This document shows, piece after piece, positions 36,304 to 44,549 of a stretch of 64,000 nt of DNA. The stretch spans positions 4,464,001-4,528,000 of the forward strand of contig NZ_JACHMQ010000001.1 in the NCBI RefSeq assembly GCF_014208105.1, given 5' to 3'. Below the pieces are notes generated by a model, which did no database searches, was not told where the DNA came from, and saw only the letters and a list, made by a program, of their open reading frames with translations. Numbering within the stretch: the stretch's first letter is position 1; each line of letters opens with the position of its first letter. Source of the DNA: Actinomadura coerulea. GTDB lineage: Bacteria; Actinomycetota; Actinomycetes; Streptosporangiales; Streptosporangiaceae. The position numbers and the translations under genes are program-made.

Positions 36304-37383
36304 TCAGCGGTCGCGGTGGGTCATCAGGCGGGCCAGCGCCCGCAGCTCCGCGTCGGCGGCCGGGGCGGCTCCGGCGGCGTCGAGGTCGCCGAGGGCGTCG
36401 GTGAGGAGTTCGTCGGCGCGGGCGGCGGCCCAGGCGCGGCCGCCCGCGGCGTCGACGAGGCCGGCGGCGAGGACCGCCTCCTCGTCGGTGAGCGGCGCGT
36501 CGCGCAGGTAGAGGGCGGCGAGGTCGGCGCCGGCGGCGCTGCCGGAGGTGAGGGCCGCGACGACGGGCAGCGACTTCTTGCGGCGGCGCAGGTCGGCGTG
36601 GACGGGCTTGCCGGTGGCCGCGGGTTCGCCCCAGATGCCGAGCAGGTCGTCGACGAGCTGGAAGGCCAGGCCGAGCCGCTCGCCGAAGACGCGCAGGCGG
36701 GAGACCTGCCCGGCGGTGCCGCCGCCGTACACGGCGCCGAGCGCGCACGAGGCGCCGAGCAGCGCGCCGGTCTTGCCGGCGGCCATGGCCATGCACTCGT
36801 CGAGCGTGACGTCGGCGCGCTCCTCGAACGCCAGGTCGGCGCGCTGGCCCTCGACCAGTTCCAGGACGGCCCGGGCGAGGATGCGCACGCCCCGGGCGAC
36901 CACCGCGGAGGGCTCCTCGGCGAGGATCTCGTAGGCGGCGGCGAGGAGGGCGTCCCCGGACAGGATCGCGGCGTTGGCGCCGAAGACCGCCCACGCGGTG
37001 GGGCGGTGCCGGCGGGTGAGGTCGCCGTCCATCACGTCGTCGTGCATGAGGGAGAAGTTGTGCGCGAGCTCGACCGCCACGGCGGCCGGCAGGGCGGCCT
37101 GGACCGTCCCGCCGACCGCCTCCGCGGCCAGCAGCGTGAGCGCGGGCCTGATCGCCTTGCCGCCCGCCCCGGCGGCAGGGCGGCCGCGCTCGTCGCGCCA
37201 GCCGAAGTGGAAGCCCGCGGTGGAGCGCGACGCGTCCGGCATGGTCTCGACCACGTGGCGCAGCGCGGGGTCGAGCAGGCGGCGGCTCCAGGTGAGCACC
37301 TCCGCCGCCGTGCGGGGGCGGTGCCGCGGCTCCGCCTGATGGTCGCAGCCGAGCACGGCCGGGTCGTCTCTCCAGGCGGGCAT
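36304..37383 (-). CDS. Polyprenyl diphosphate synthase, probable encapsulin cargo (family 2B)
   Basis: 359 residues. trans-Isoprenyl diphosphate synthase fold with the first Asp-rich motif DDVMD at 115-119 (HDDVMDGDLTRRH), GKAIRP at 75-80 for IPP binding, and a second motif QLVDDLLGIWG at 243-251 where the last Asp of DDxxD is Gly. It joins C5 units to an allylic diphosphate; chain length cannot be read with confidence. The ~30 extra polar, His/Arg/Pro-containing residues at the N-terminus precede the fold and are the expected site of a cargo-loading element. Third gene of the operon, 16 nt behind the second shell gene. Gene order shell-shell-prenyltransferase is the known Streptomyces arrangement. 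Confidence 0.88.
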   Translation of the reverse strand: MPAWRDDPAVLGCDHQAEPRHRPRTAAEVLTWSRRLLDPALRHVVETMPDASRSTAGFHFGWRDERGRPAAGAGGKAIRPALTLLAAEAVGGTVQAALPAAVAVELAHNFSLMHDDVMDGDLTRRHRPTAWAVFGANAAILSGDALLAAAYEILAEEPSAVVARGVRILARAVLELVEGQRADLAFEERADVTLDECMAMAAGKTGALLGASCALGAVYGGGTAGQVSRLRVFGERLGLAFQLVDDLLGIWGEPAATGKPVHADLRRRKKSLPVVAALTSGSAAGADLAALYLRDAPLTDEEAVLAAGLVDAAGGRAWAAARADELLTDALGDLDAAGAAPAADAELRALARLMTHRDR

Positions 37384-37399
37384 GGCGGGTCCCCTCTCG

Positions 37400-38770
37400 T
37401 CAGCGGGCGATCTCGACGTTCTCCAGGACGCCGAGGGCGTCGGGGACCAGTACGGCGGCCGAGTGGTAGGCGCTGACCAGGTAGGTCAGCAGCCCCTTGT
37501 CGTCGATGCCGGTGAACCGGACGGTGAGGCCCGGCCGGACCTCGCCGTCCAGCCCGGTGCGGTGCAGGCCGACGACGCCCTGGTCGTCCTCGCCGGTGCG
37601 CAGCGCGAGGATCGAGCTGGTCCCGGTCGCGGAGATCGGGATCTTGTCGCAGGGCAGGATCGGGACGCCGCGCCAGGCGTGCGCGCGGCGGCCCTCGACC
37701 TCGACGGGCGCGGGGTACACGCCGCGCCGCGTGCACTCCCGGCCGATCGCCGCGATCGTCTTCGGGTGGGCGAGGAAGAACCGGGTCTTGCGGCGCCGCG
37801 CCAGCAGCTCGTCCATGTCGGCGGGGGTCGGCGGGCCCCCGAGGGTCTGGATGCGCTGGCGCAGGTCCGCGTTGTGCAGCAGGCCGAAGTCGCGGTTGTT
37901 GACCAGTTCGTGCTCCTGGCGCTCCCTGATCTCCTCGATCGTCAGCCTGAGCTGCTGCTCGACCTGGTCCATCGGCTCGCCGTAGAGGTCGGCGACCCGG
38001 GAGTGGACGCGCAGGACCGTCTGGGTGACGGCCAGCTCGTACTCGCGGGGCGAGGTCTCGTAGTCGACGAACGTGCCGGGCAGGACGGGCTCGCCGTCGT
38101 GCCCGGACGCCACCTCGATCGCCGCCTCGCCGTGCCTGGTCCGCGGCGGGGCCGGCGCGGCCCGGTACGCCTCCAGGTGCGCGCGCAGCGCCTCGGACCG
38201 CTCGGTCAGCTCCTCGATCGCCCGCCGCGGCAGCGACAGGACGATCACGGGGGTGAGCGCGCGGAACGTGTGCGCCCACTCCGCCGGCTCGCCGAGCAGG
38301 GCGTCGGCGCCGAAGAAGCCGCCGCCGTCGCGGACGCCGACCCGGCCGGCGGCGTCGTAGGCGCCGGGGGCGCTCTCCTCGACCTTGCCGTGCGCGATCA
38401 GGTGGACCGCGTCGAGGGGCCCGCCCGACTCCGCGATCACCTCGCCGGGCTCGTACTCGCGCTGCTCGAACCGCGCGGCGAGACCGTCCAGGATCGCGGG
38501 GTCGGACAGGCCGCGCAGCGGCGGCAGCTCGGCCAGTTCGGGCGGGACGACCCGGATCGCCGCGCCGTCGTTGACGAACGTCACGATCCCGTCGCCGAGC
38601 CGGTAGGTGAGCCGGCGGTTCACCCGGTAGGCGCCGCCGGAGGCCTCCACCCACGGCAGTCGCGACAGCAGCCACCGCGGGGTGACGCCCTGCGTCTGCG
38701 GAACGGTCTTGGTCGTCGAGGCGAGGTTGCGTGCGGCGCGGGTGGAGAGGGCCAGCCGTTCCTCCGTCAC
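37400..38770 (-). CDS. Family 2B encapsulin shell protein (shell B)
   Basis: 456 residues. Segments diagnostic of family 2 encapsulins: N-arm LALSTRAARNLASTTKTVPQ, WLLSRLPWVEASGGAYRVNRR, HGEAAIEVASGHDGEPVLPGTFVDYE, PREYELAVTQTVLRVHSRVADLY, and the A-domain GLLHNADLRQRIQTLGGPPTP, FFLAHPKTIAAIGRECTRRG, SSILALRTGEDDQGVVGLH and YHSAAVLVPDALGVLENVEI. An inserted cyclic-nucleotide-binding-like domain (roughly residues 70-190) has GGFFGADALLGEPAEWAHTFRA, which lacks the Glu and Arg needed for cNMP. GTG start overlaps the stop of the upstream shell gene (GTGA). It builds a mixed or second shell with that paralogue. Confidence 0.92.
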   Translation of the reverse strand: MTEERLALSTRAARNLASTTKTVPQTQGVTPRWLLSRLPWVEASGGAYRVNRRLTYRLGDGIVTFVNDGAAIRVVPPELAELPPLRGLSDPAILDGLAARFEQREYEPGEVIAESGGPLDAVHLIAHGKVEESAPGAYDAAGRVGVRDGGGFFGADALLGEPAEWAHTFRALTPVIVLSLPRRAIEELTERSEALRAHLEAYRAAPAPPRTRHGEAAIEVASGHDGEPVLPGTFVDYETSPREYELAVTQTVLRVHSRVADLYGEPMDQVEQQLRLTIEEIRERQEHELVNNRDFGLLHNADLRQRIQTLGGPPTPADMDELLARRRKTRFFLAHPKTIAAIGRECTRRGVYPAPVEVEGRRAHAWRGVPILPCDKIPISATGTSSILALRTGEDDQGVVGLHRTGLDGEVRPGLTVRFTGIDDKGLLTYLVSAYHSAAVLVPDALGVLENVEIAR

Positions 38771-40200
38771 GCGCCGGCACCGCCGTGCGCGACCTCGACC
38801 GACTCCAGCATGCCGAGCGCGTCGGGCACCAGGACGGCCGCCGAGTAGTACGCGCTGACCAGGTAGTTGAGGAGCGCCTTGTCGTCGATGCCCATGTACC
38901 GGACCGACAGCCCCGGCTGGTACTCGTCCGGCAGGCCGACCTGGTGGAGGCCGACGACGCCCTGCGCCGCCTCGCCGGTCCGCATCAGCAGGATCGAGCT
39001 GGTCAGCGTCGACGAGACCGGGATCTTGTTGCACGGGAAGATGGGCACGCCGCGCCAGCCGGGCACCTTGTGGCCGCCGACGTCGACGCTGTCGGGGTAG
39101 ATGCCGCGGGCGCTGCACTCGCGGCCGAACGCGGCGATCGCCTTCGGGTGCGCGAGGAAGAACGCCGGGTCCTTCCAGACGAGGGTGAGCAGGTCGTCCA
39201 TGTCGTCGGGGGTGGGCGGGCCGGAGCGGGTGTGGATGCGCTGCGACAGGTCGGTGTTGTGCAGCAGGCCGAAGTCGCGGTTGTTGACGATCTCCTGCTC
39301 CTGGCGCTCGCGCAGCGCCTCGATGGTCAGCCTGAGCTGCTGCTCGATCTGGTCCATCGGCTGGTTGTAGAGGTCGGCGACGCGGGTGTGGACGCGCAGC
39401 ACGGTCTGCGCGACGCTCAGCTCGTACTCGCGGGGGGACGCCTCGTAGTCGACGAACGTGCTCGGCAGGACGGGCTCGCCGTCGTGGCCCGACGCCACCT
39501 CGATCGCCGCCTCGCCGTGCGCGTTGTGCGCGCGGCGCGGGCTCGCCCGGTACTCCTCCAGATGCGCCTGGAGGGAGGAGGACTGGCCGAGGGTCTCCTG
39601 GAAGTCGGACTGGCTCATGCTGAGGATCGTGCAGGTGGTCACCGCCTTGACGGTGTGCTCCCACGTCGGCGGCTCCTCGCCCTCCTCGGTCCCGAGGAGG
39701 GCCTGCTCGCCGAAGAAGTCGCCGTTCGCGAGCGTGCCGAGGACGGCGTCGGAGCCGTACTCGCCCGCGCCGATCTTGCTGAGCTTGCCGTGCGCGACGA
39801 GGACGACGCGGTCGACCGGGCGCCCCCGCTCGACGACGACGTCGCCGGGCGCGAACTCCTGCTGGGTGAAGCGCCCCGCGATGGCGTCCAGGGTCAGGTC
39901 GTCGTCGTAGCCGCGCAGCGGGGCCAGCTCGCCGAGCTCGCGCGGGATCACGCGGACGTCGGCGCCGGTCGTGACGAACGTGACGCGGCCGTCGCCCAGC
40001 GTGTAGGTGAGCCGCCGGTTGACGCGGTAGGTGCCGCCGGACGCCTGCACCCAGGGAAGCAGCTTCAGCAACCACCGCGACGTGATGCCCTGCATCTGCG
40101 GGACGGACTTGGTCGTGGTCGCCAGGTTCCGCGCGGCGGCGGTGCTCAGGCTGTGCTGGTGGTCCTGTTGCTGCCGTTCCTGATGCTGCTGTTCCGTCAC
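38767..40200 (-). CDS. Family 2B encapsulin shell protein (shell A)
   Basis: 477 residues; clearly the same family as its downstream neighbour but diverged. It has a longer, Gln/His-rich N-arm (QQHQERQQQDHQHS) before SLSTAAARNLATTTKSVPQMQ. Shell-fold blocks include WLLKLLPWVQASGGTYRVNRRL, HGEAAIEVASGHDGEPVLPSTFVDYE, PREYELSVAQTVLRVHTRVADLY and YYSAAVLVPDALGMLESVEVAHG. The inserted cNMP-binding-like domain has GDFFGEQALLGTEEGEEPP, keeping FGEQALL but without the downstream Arg. First gene of the operon. The GTG start at 40200 is an estimate; another GTG is six bases upstream. Confidence 0.92.
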   Translation of the reverse strand: MTEQQHQERQQQDHQHSLSTAAARNLATTTKSVPQMQGITSRWLLKLLPWVQASGGTYRVNRRLTYTLGDGRVTFVTTGADVRVIPRELGELAPLRGYDDDLTLDAIAGRFTQQEFAPGDVVVERGRPVDRVVLVAHGKLSKIGAGEYGSDAVLGTLANGDFFGEQALLGTEEGEEPPTWEHTVKAVTTCTILSMSQSDFQETLGQSSSLQAHLEEYRASPRRAHNAHGEAAIEVASGHDGEPVLPSTFVDYEASPREYELSVAQTVLRVHTRVADLYNQPMDQIEQQLRLTIEALRERQEQEIVNNRDFGLLHNTDLSQRIHTRSGPPTPDDMDDLLTLVWKDPAFFLAHPKAIAAFGRECSARGIYPDSVDVGGHKVPGWRGVPIFPCNKIPVSSTLTSSILLMRTGEAAQGVVGLHQVGLPDEYQPGLSVRYMGIDDKALLNYLVSAYYSAAVLVPDALGMLESVEVAHGGAGA

Positions 40201-40584
40201 GTCCACACCACCGATTCGTCGTGGTCTTGCGGGGAAGTTGCGGCCTTTGGCCACCGGTGACGCTACAGACGGTAATGAGACGGTCGCAAGGAGCCATTGA
40301 CAGCACCTCTGTTTTGCTCCCGCGCCACACAACTCGCACCCAGGCGCGATATCCCCCGTAACGCCGGACGGCGCCGGCGATGCGGGCCCCGGCACCGGCC
40401 GGTGGGGCGGCGAGCAGCGGTTCTCACCCTCTGTGGAGGTTTCGCGGCAGGTCAGGCAAGGCGGACGTGGGAAAGATCACTCTGCGGCCCGGTTCCGGGG
40501 AGGAAAGATCCACCGCGACCTGATGTCGTCCACGGCGTGCACCGGACCGGGCCCGGTTCAGGACGGGCCCGGCGGCCCCGGGCG
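40201..40584. other. Intergenic region carrying the encapsulin operon promoter
   Basis: 384 bp without a supported gene, between the MFS gene stop and shell A. It contains a locally AT-richer stretch at 40255-40320, a candidate promoter, the perfect palindrome ACCGGGCCCGGT at 40546-40557 close behind the MFS stop, and a repeated GGAAAGATC (near 40471 and 40502). Confidence 0.5.
40260..40289 (-). promoter_or_regulatory. Candidate promoter of the encapsulin operon
   Basis: On the minus strand TTGCGA (40289-40284), an 18-nt spacer and TAGCGT (40265-40260), about 60 nt before the shell A start. Fits the vegetative actinobacterial TTGACA/TAxxxT pattern moderately. Confidence 0.4.
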
Positions 40585-41994
40585 TCAGCTCCGCCGCGCC
40601 CCGGAGCCCACCGGTTCCGGGGCGTTCTCCTCCCCGGCCCGGTCGATCGGCACCCCGGCCGTCTCCGGGATCCTGATGATCGGCAGCAGCGCGACCAGCG
40701 CGACGATCATCAGGTAGTAGGCCGGGACGTAGTTGGAGCCCGTGGCGTCGATCAGCGAGCCCACCAGCACGGCCGCCGTCCCGCCGAACAGCGACGTCGA
40801 GATGTTGTAGCCGATCGCGAAGGCCCCGTACCGGACCTTGGTCGGGAACATCGCGGGGAACGTCGCGCCGATCACCGCCAGCATCAGCACCAGCAGCCCG
40901 CCGATGACCGCGTAGCCGACCGCGACCCCGGCCGGGTCGTGGGTCTGCATGAGCGCGAACGCCGGCCAGGACAGCACCAGGAAGCCGACCGCGGCGGCGA
41001 TCAGCAGCGGCTTGCGGCCGATCCGGTCCGACAGCGCGCCGAGCGGCAGGATCACCGTCATCATCGCGGCCTCCACGCCGATCGTGGTGAGCTGCGACGT
41101 GGTGTCGTCCATGTCCAGGAAGTCGACGAGATAGGACGGCATGAACGTCAGCAGCGTGTAGACGGCGACGTTCAGCAGGACCACGATCCCGATGAGCCTC
41201 AGGATGGTGCGCCAGTGGTACTCCAGGGTCTCCTTGAGCGGCGACCGGGCCTTCCTGCCCTCCGCCTCCATGTGCTGGAAGGTCGGGGTGTCCTCGATCC
41301 GCGTCCGGACGTAGAGCCCGACGGCGCCGAGCGGCAGCGCGATCAGGAACGGGATCCGCCAGCCCCACCCGTGCATCGCGCTCTCGCTGAGGGAGAGGTC
41401 GATCAGCAGCACGAGCCCGGCGCCCATGATGTAGCCGCCGAGCGTGCCGAACTCCAGGAACGCGCCGTAGAACCCGCGCCGTTTCGTGGGCGCGTACTCT
41501 GCGATCATCGTGGCGGCGCCGCCGTACTCGCCGCCCGTCGAGAAGCCCTGGACGAGCCGGACGCCGAGCAGCAGCAGCGGCGCGCCGAGCCCGATCGTGG
41601 CGTAGCCGGGCAGGATGCCGATCACGAACGTCGAGCCCGACATCAGGATGATCGTGGCGGCCAGCACCCGCTTGCGGCCGAGCCTGTCCCCCATCGGGCC
41701 GAAGAACATGCCGCCGAACGGCCGGGCGAGGAACGCCGCCGCGACCAGCGCGAACGAGCGCAGCGTGGCGCTGCCGCCCGCGTCCTCGGGGAAGAACACC
41801 GTGCCGATGATCGAGGTCATCACGCCGGCGCTGAACACGCCGAAGTCGAACCACTCGATGCAGTTGCCCATCGCCGAGGCGATCACGGCCTTGCGGACGG
41901 CGCCCTCGCCGGGCCCCGCGCCCTCCGGCGGTCCGGCGCCCTCGCCTCCGCGTCCCGGATCCGCTCCCTGCCGCGCGTTCGTCGAGTCGTTCAC
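40585..41994 (-). CDS. MFS transporter, metabolite:H+ symporter (ProP/KgtP type)
   Basis: 469 residues, 12 transmembrane helices. Starts with a polar Gly/Pro-rich tail, then KAVIASAMGNCIEWFDFGVFS, typical of the MHS family. The cytoplasmic loop 2-3 motif is GPMGDRLGRKRVL; helix 5 begins GGEYGGAATMIAEYAP; the second half-signature is LGALSDRIGRKPLLI. Relatives carry proline/betaine, alpha-ketoglutarate, citrate or shikimate; substrate here not decided. GTG start at 41994 with GGGGCAG 6-8 nt upstream. Located upstream of the encapsulin operon on the same strand, but 384 nt away, so likely separate. Confidence 0.9.
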   Translation of the reverse strand: MNDSTNARQGADPGRGGEGAGPPEGAGPGEGAVRKAVIASAMGNCIEWFDFGVFSAGVMTSIIGTVFFPEDAGGSATLRSFALVAAAFLARPFGGMFFGPMGDRLGRKRVLAATIILMSGSTFVIGILPGYATIGLGAPLLLLGVRLVQGFSTGGEYGGAATMIAEYAPTKRRGFYGAFLEFGTLGGYIMGAGLVLLIDLSLSESAMHGWGWRIPFLIALPLGAVGLYVRTRIEDTPTFQHMEAEGRKARSPLKETLEYHWRTILRLIGIVVLLNVAVYTLLTFMPSYLVDFLDMDDTTSQLTTIGVEAAMMTVILPLGALSDRIGRKPLLIAAAVGFLVLSWPAFALMQTHDPAGVAVGYAVIGGLLVLMLAVIGATFPAMFPTKVRYGAFAIGYNISTSLFGGTAAVLVGSLIDATGSNYVPAYYLMIVALVALLPIIRIPETAGVPIDRAGEENAPEPVGSGARRS

Positions 41995-42115
41995 GGACTG
42001 CCCCTGCCCGAAGATCAGGAAAAGTAACGCCGGGTTGGGGCTCCGATGACTCTGCGGTAGAAGGGCCTGGTCACGCTCGGCCGGGCTCCCGGCCGGCCTC
42101 CCGGTCAGGTCCTGG

Positions 42116-42781
42116 TCATGCCTTGCGGGACCGGCGGCGCGTCCGCGCGGTGTCCGCGTCCTCCGGGGCGTCCGGGCCGCCGAGGAGGTCGTCGGGCAGC
42201 GCGGGCAGGACGGTGGTGCGCAGCGGGTCGCCGTCCAGGGGGTCGGCGGCGCGAGTCGGGGCGTCGTCCCGTCCGGGGAGCTCGTCGGTGGTCAGAGGGT
42301 CGCCGGGGTCGCCGGTGTCGCCGGGGGTTCGGGTGCCGCCGGTGGTCGGGGGCTCGCCGGGCAGCTCGTTGGTGGTCTGCGGGTCGTCCAGCAGCTCGTC
42401 GAGGGACACGGTGGTCTCCGGGTCGCCCGGCGCGTCCAGCAGGTCGTCCTCGGGGATGGAGACGAGCGCCTGCGTCTCCTGCGCCCCCCGCGTGATCACC
42501 CCGCTGGCGAGGACGGTGTTGCGGTGCCGCAGCGCGCCGTTCTCGCGGAGCAGGTTGTCGATGTCGGAGCGGGCGCGGGCGACGCGGCGGCTCATCCGCA
42601 GGTGCACGACGAGGCCCCCGGCGGCGGCGCCGAGGACGAACCCGGCGACCGGGAGGCCGACGGCCGGCGGCGCGAGCGTGGCGACCAGCGCGACGACGAC
42701 CAGCGCGACGACCACCGCGAGCGCGAGCAGGTGTTCTTCCACCCAGTCCAGGACGGTGTTGACGCGCTTGGGGATCCTCAC
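42116..42781 (-). CDS. Membrane protein with two N-terminal helices and Asp/Pro/Thr-rich tail
   Basis: 221 residues. Two close transmembrane segments (LLALAVVVALVVVALVATLAPP and GLPVAGFVLGAAAGGLVVHL), then a short coiled-coil (SDIDNLLRENGALRHRN) and a ~110-residue acidic low-complexity tail built of repeats such as LDDPQTTNELPGEPPTT and DPLTTDELPGRDD, ending in a basic RTRRRSRKA. The GTG at 42781 has GGAGGAGAAG just upstream and is preferred to the earlier ATG. No family recognised; may be a cell-envelope or signalling protein with an intrinsically disordered cytoplasmic part. Confidence 0.6.
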   Translation of the reverse strand: MRIPKRVNTVLDWVEEHLLALAVVVALVVVALVATLAPPAVGLPVAGFVLGAAAGGLVVHLRMSRRVARARSDIDNLLRENGALRHRNTVLASGVITRGAQETQALVSIPEDDLLDAPGDPETTVSLDELLDDPQTTNELPGEPPTTGGTRTPGDTGDPGDPLTTDELPGRDDAPTRAADPLDGDPLRTTVLPALPDDLLGGPDAPEDADTARTRRRSRKA

Positions 42782-43080
42782 TCGTCTTCTCCTCCACTCG
42801 GCTCGGAACGGGGACAACGACCGGGCCGAGGCGCGATGTTCCAGCGCCGCGGCACCGCCGTTCCAGGGGACGCCTCCGGGCTCCGCGGCCGGGACGGCTC
42901 CGGGCTCGCGCCCCTGCGCGCCGCCCTGTCAGTCGACGGGCTCCCACGGATCGTGATCGGAGGGAGACCTTGCCGAAACCCTAACAGGACGTGACGGCCG
43001 GATCCGACCCGGCGCCCCGCGCGTCGCCGGAGGGCCGCCGGGATGCGAACACATGGTCGCGGCGAATATCGTCCTTGGAT

Positions 43081-44484
43081 ATGAGCGAACACTTTGACGT
43101 CGTGGTCCTGGGCGCGGGCCCGGGTGGATATGTCGCCGCGATCCGGGCGGCGCAGCTTGGGCTGAAGACGGCGATCATCGAGGAGAGGTACTGGGGCGGG
43201 GTGTGCCTCAACGTCGGCTGCATCCCCTCGAAGGCGCTGCTGCGCAACGCCGAGCTGGCGCACATCTTCACCCACGAGCAGAAGACGTTCGGGATCAACG
43301 TCGAGGGCAGCGTGTCCTTCGACTACGGCGTCGCCTACGAGCGCAGCCGCCAGGTGTCGGACAAGCTCGTCAAGGGCGTCCAGTTCCTGATGAAGAAGAA
43401 CAAGATCAAGTCCTACAACGGGCGGGGCACGTTCACCGACCCGAACACCCTCCAGGTGGCGGGGCAGGACGGGTCGAGCGAGACGGTCACGTTCGACAAC
43501 TGCATCATCGCGGCCGGCGCGCACACCAAGCTGCTGCCGGGCACGTCGCTGTCGGAGCGCGTGGTCACCTACGAGGAGCAGATCCTCAGCTCCGAGCTGC
43601 CGGGCAGCATCGTCATCGCGGGCGCCGGCGCGATCGGCGTCGAGTTCGCCTACGTGCTGCACAACTACGGGGTGAAGGTCACGATCGTCGAGTTCCTCGA
43701 CCGGATGGTCCCGAACGAGGACGCCGACGTGTCGAAGGAGCTGGCCAAGCGCTACCGCAAGCTCGGCATCGACGTTCTCACCTCGACGCGGGTGGACGCG
43801 ATCGACGACTCGGGCGAGAAGGTCAAGGTCACCGTCACCGGCAAGGACGGCGCGCAGCAGGTGCTGGAGGCCGACAAGGTGCTCCAGGCGATCGGGTTCC
43901 AGCCGAACGTCGAGGGCTACGGGCTGGAGAAGACCGGCGTCGCGCTGACCGACCGGGGCGCGATCGACGTGGACGGCCGCTGCCGCACGTCCGTCCCGCA
44001 CATCTACGCCATCGGCGACGTCACCGCGAAGCTGATGCTCGCGCACGCCGCCGAGGCCATGGGCATCGTCGCGGCCGAGACCATCGGCGACGCCGAGACG
44101 ATGGAGCTCGACTACGTGATGATCCCGCGCGCCACCTACTGCCAGCCGCAGGTCGCCTCGTTCGGCTGGACGGAGGCGCAGGCGAAGGAGCAGGGCTTCG
44201 AGGTCAAGACCGCCAAGTTCCCGTTCAGCGCCAACGGCAAGGCGCTCGGCCTCGGCGAGGGCGACGGCTTCGTCAAGGTGATCAGCGACGCGAAGTACGG
44301 GGAGATCCTCGGCGCGCACATGATCGGCCCCGAGGTCACCGAGCTGCTGCCCGAGCTGACCCTGGCGCAGCAGTGGGACCTCACCGTCAACGAGGTCGCG
44401 CGCAACGTGCACGCCCACCCGTCCCTGGGCGAGGCCATGAAGGAGGCCGTGCACGGCCTGGCCGGGCACATGATCAACCTCTGA
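43081..44484 (+). CDS. lpdA: Dihydrolipoyl dehydrogenase (E3)
   Basis: 467 residues. FAD motif VVLGAGPGGYVAAIRAAQLG, redox disulfide Cys42/Cys47 in GGVCLNVGCIPSKAL, NAD motif VIAGAGAIGVEFAYVLHNYG, second FAD motif IYAIGDVTAKLMLAHAA, and the catalytic C-terminal HAHPSLGEAM. Regenerates lipoamide in pyruvate and oxoglutarate dehydrogenase and in glycine cleavage. The 2-oxoacid dehydrogenase genes are not adjacent, so E3 is encoded separately as in many actinobacteria. The ATG at 43081 matches the usual N-terminus; a weak or missing Shine-Dalgarno suggests a leaderless or atypical start. A strong bidirectional terminator follows. Confidence 0.95.
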   Translation: MSEHFDVVVLGAGPGGYVAAIRAAQLGLKTAIIEERYWGGVCLNVGCIPSKALLRNAELAHIFTHEQKTFGINVEGSVSFDYGVAYERSRQVSDKLVKGVQFLMKKNKIKSYNGRGTFTDPNTLQVAGQDGSSETVTFDNCIIAAGAHTKLLPGTSLSERVVTYEEQILSSELPGSIVIAGAGAIGVEFAYVLHNYGVKVTIVEFLDRMVPNEDADVSKELAKRYRKLGIDVLTSTRVDAIDDSGEKVKVTVTGKDGAQQVLEADKVLQAIGFQPNVEGYGLEKTGVALTDRGAIDVDGRCRTSVPHIYAIGDVTAKLMLAHAAEAMGIVAAETIGDAETMELDYVMIPRATYCQPQVASFGWTEAQAKEQGFEVKTAKFPFSANGKALGLGEGDGFVKVISDAKYGEILGAHMIGPEVTELLPELTLAQQWDLTVNEVARNVHAHPSLGEAMKEAVHGLAGHMINL

Positions 44485-44491
44485 TCCGCGG

Positions 44492-44540
44492 AACGGCACG
44501 AGGCCGCCGCCACGTTCGCCGTGGCGGCGGCCTCGCCGTT
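44492..44540. terminator. Bidirectional terminator between lpdA and the hemerythrin gene
   Basis: GAGGCCGCCGCCACG / CGTGGCGGCGGCCTC, 15-bp perfect stem with TTCGC loop, extended by outer AACGG/CCGTT pairs. It sits between convergent genes. Confidence 0.9.
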
Positions 44541-44549
44541 TCCCGCCGG

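Noticed and set aside
38771..40339. Upstream extension of the shell B frame through the shell A region
   Set aside because: The frame happens to stay open but the upstream part is Arg/Pro-rich shadow; the family-like sequence starts at the GTG of 38770 that overlaps the shell A stop.
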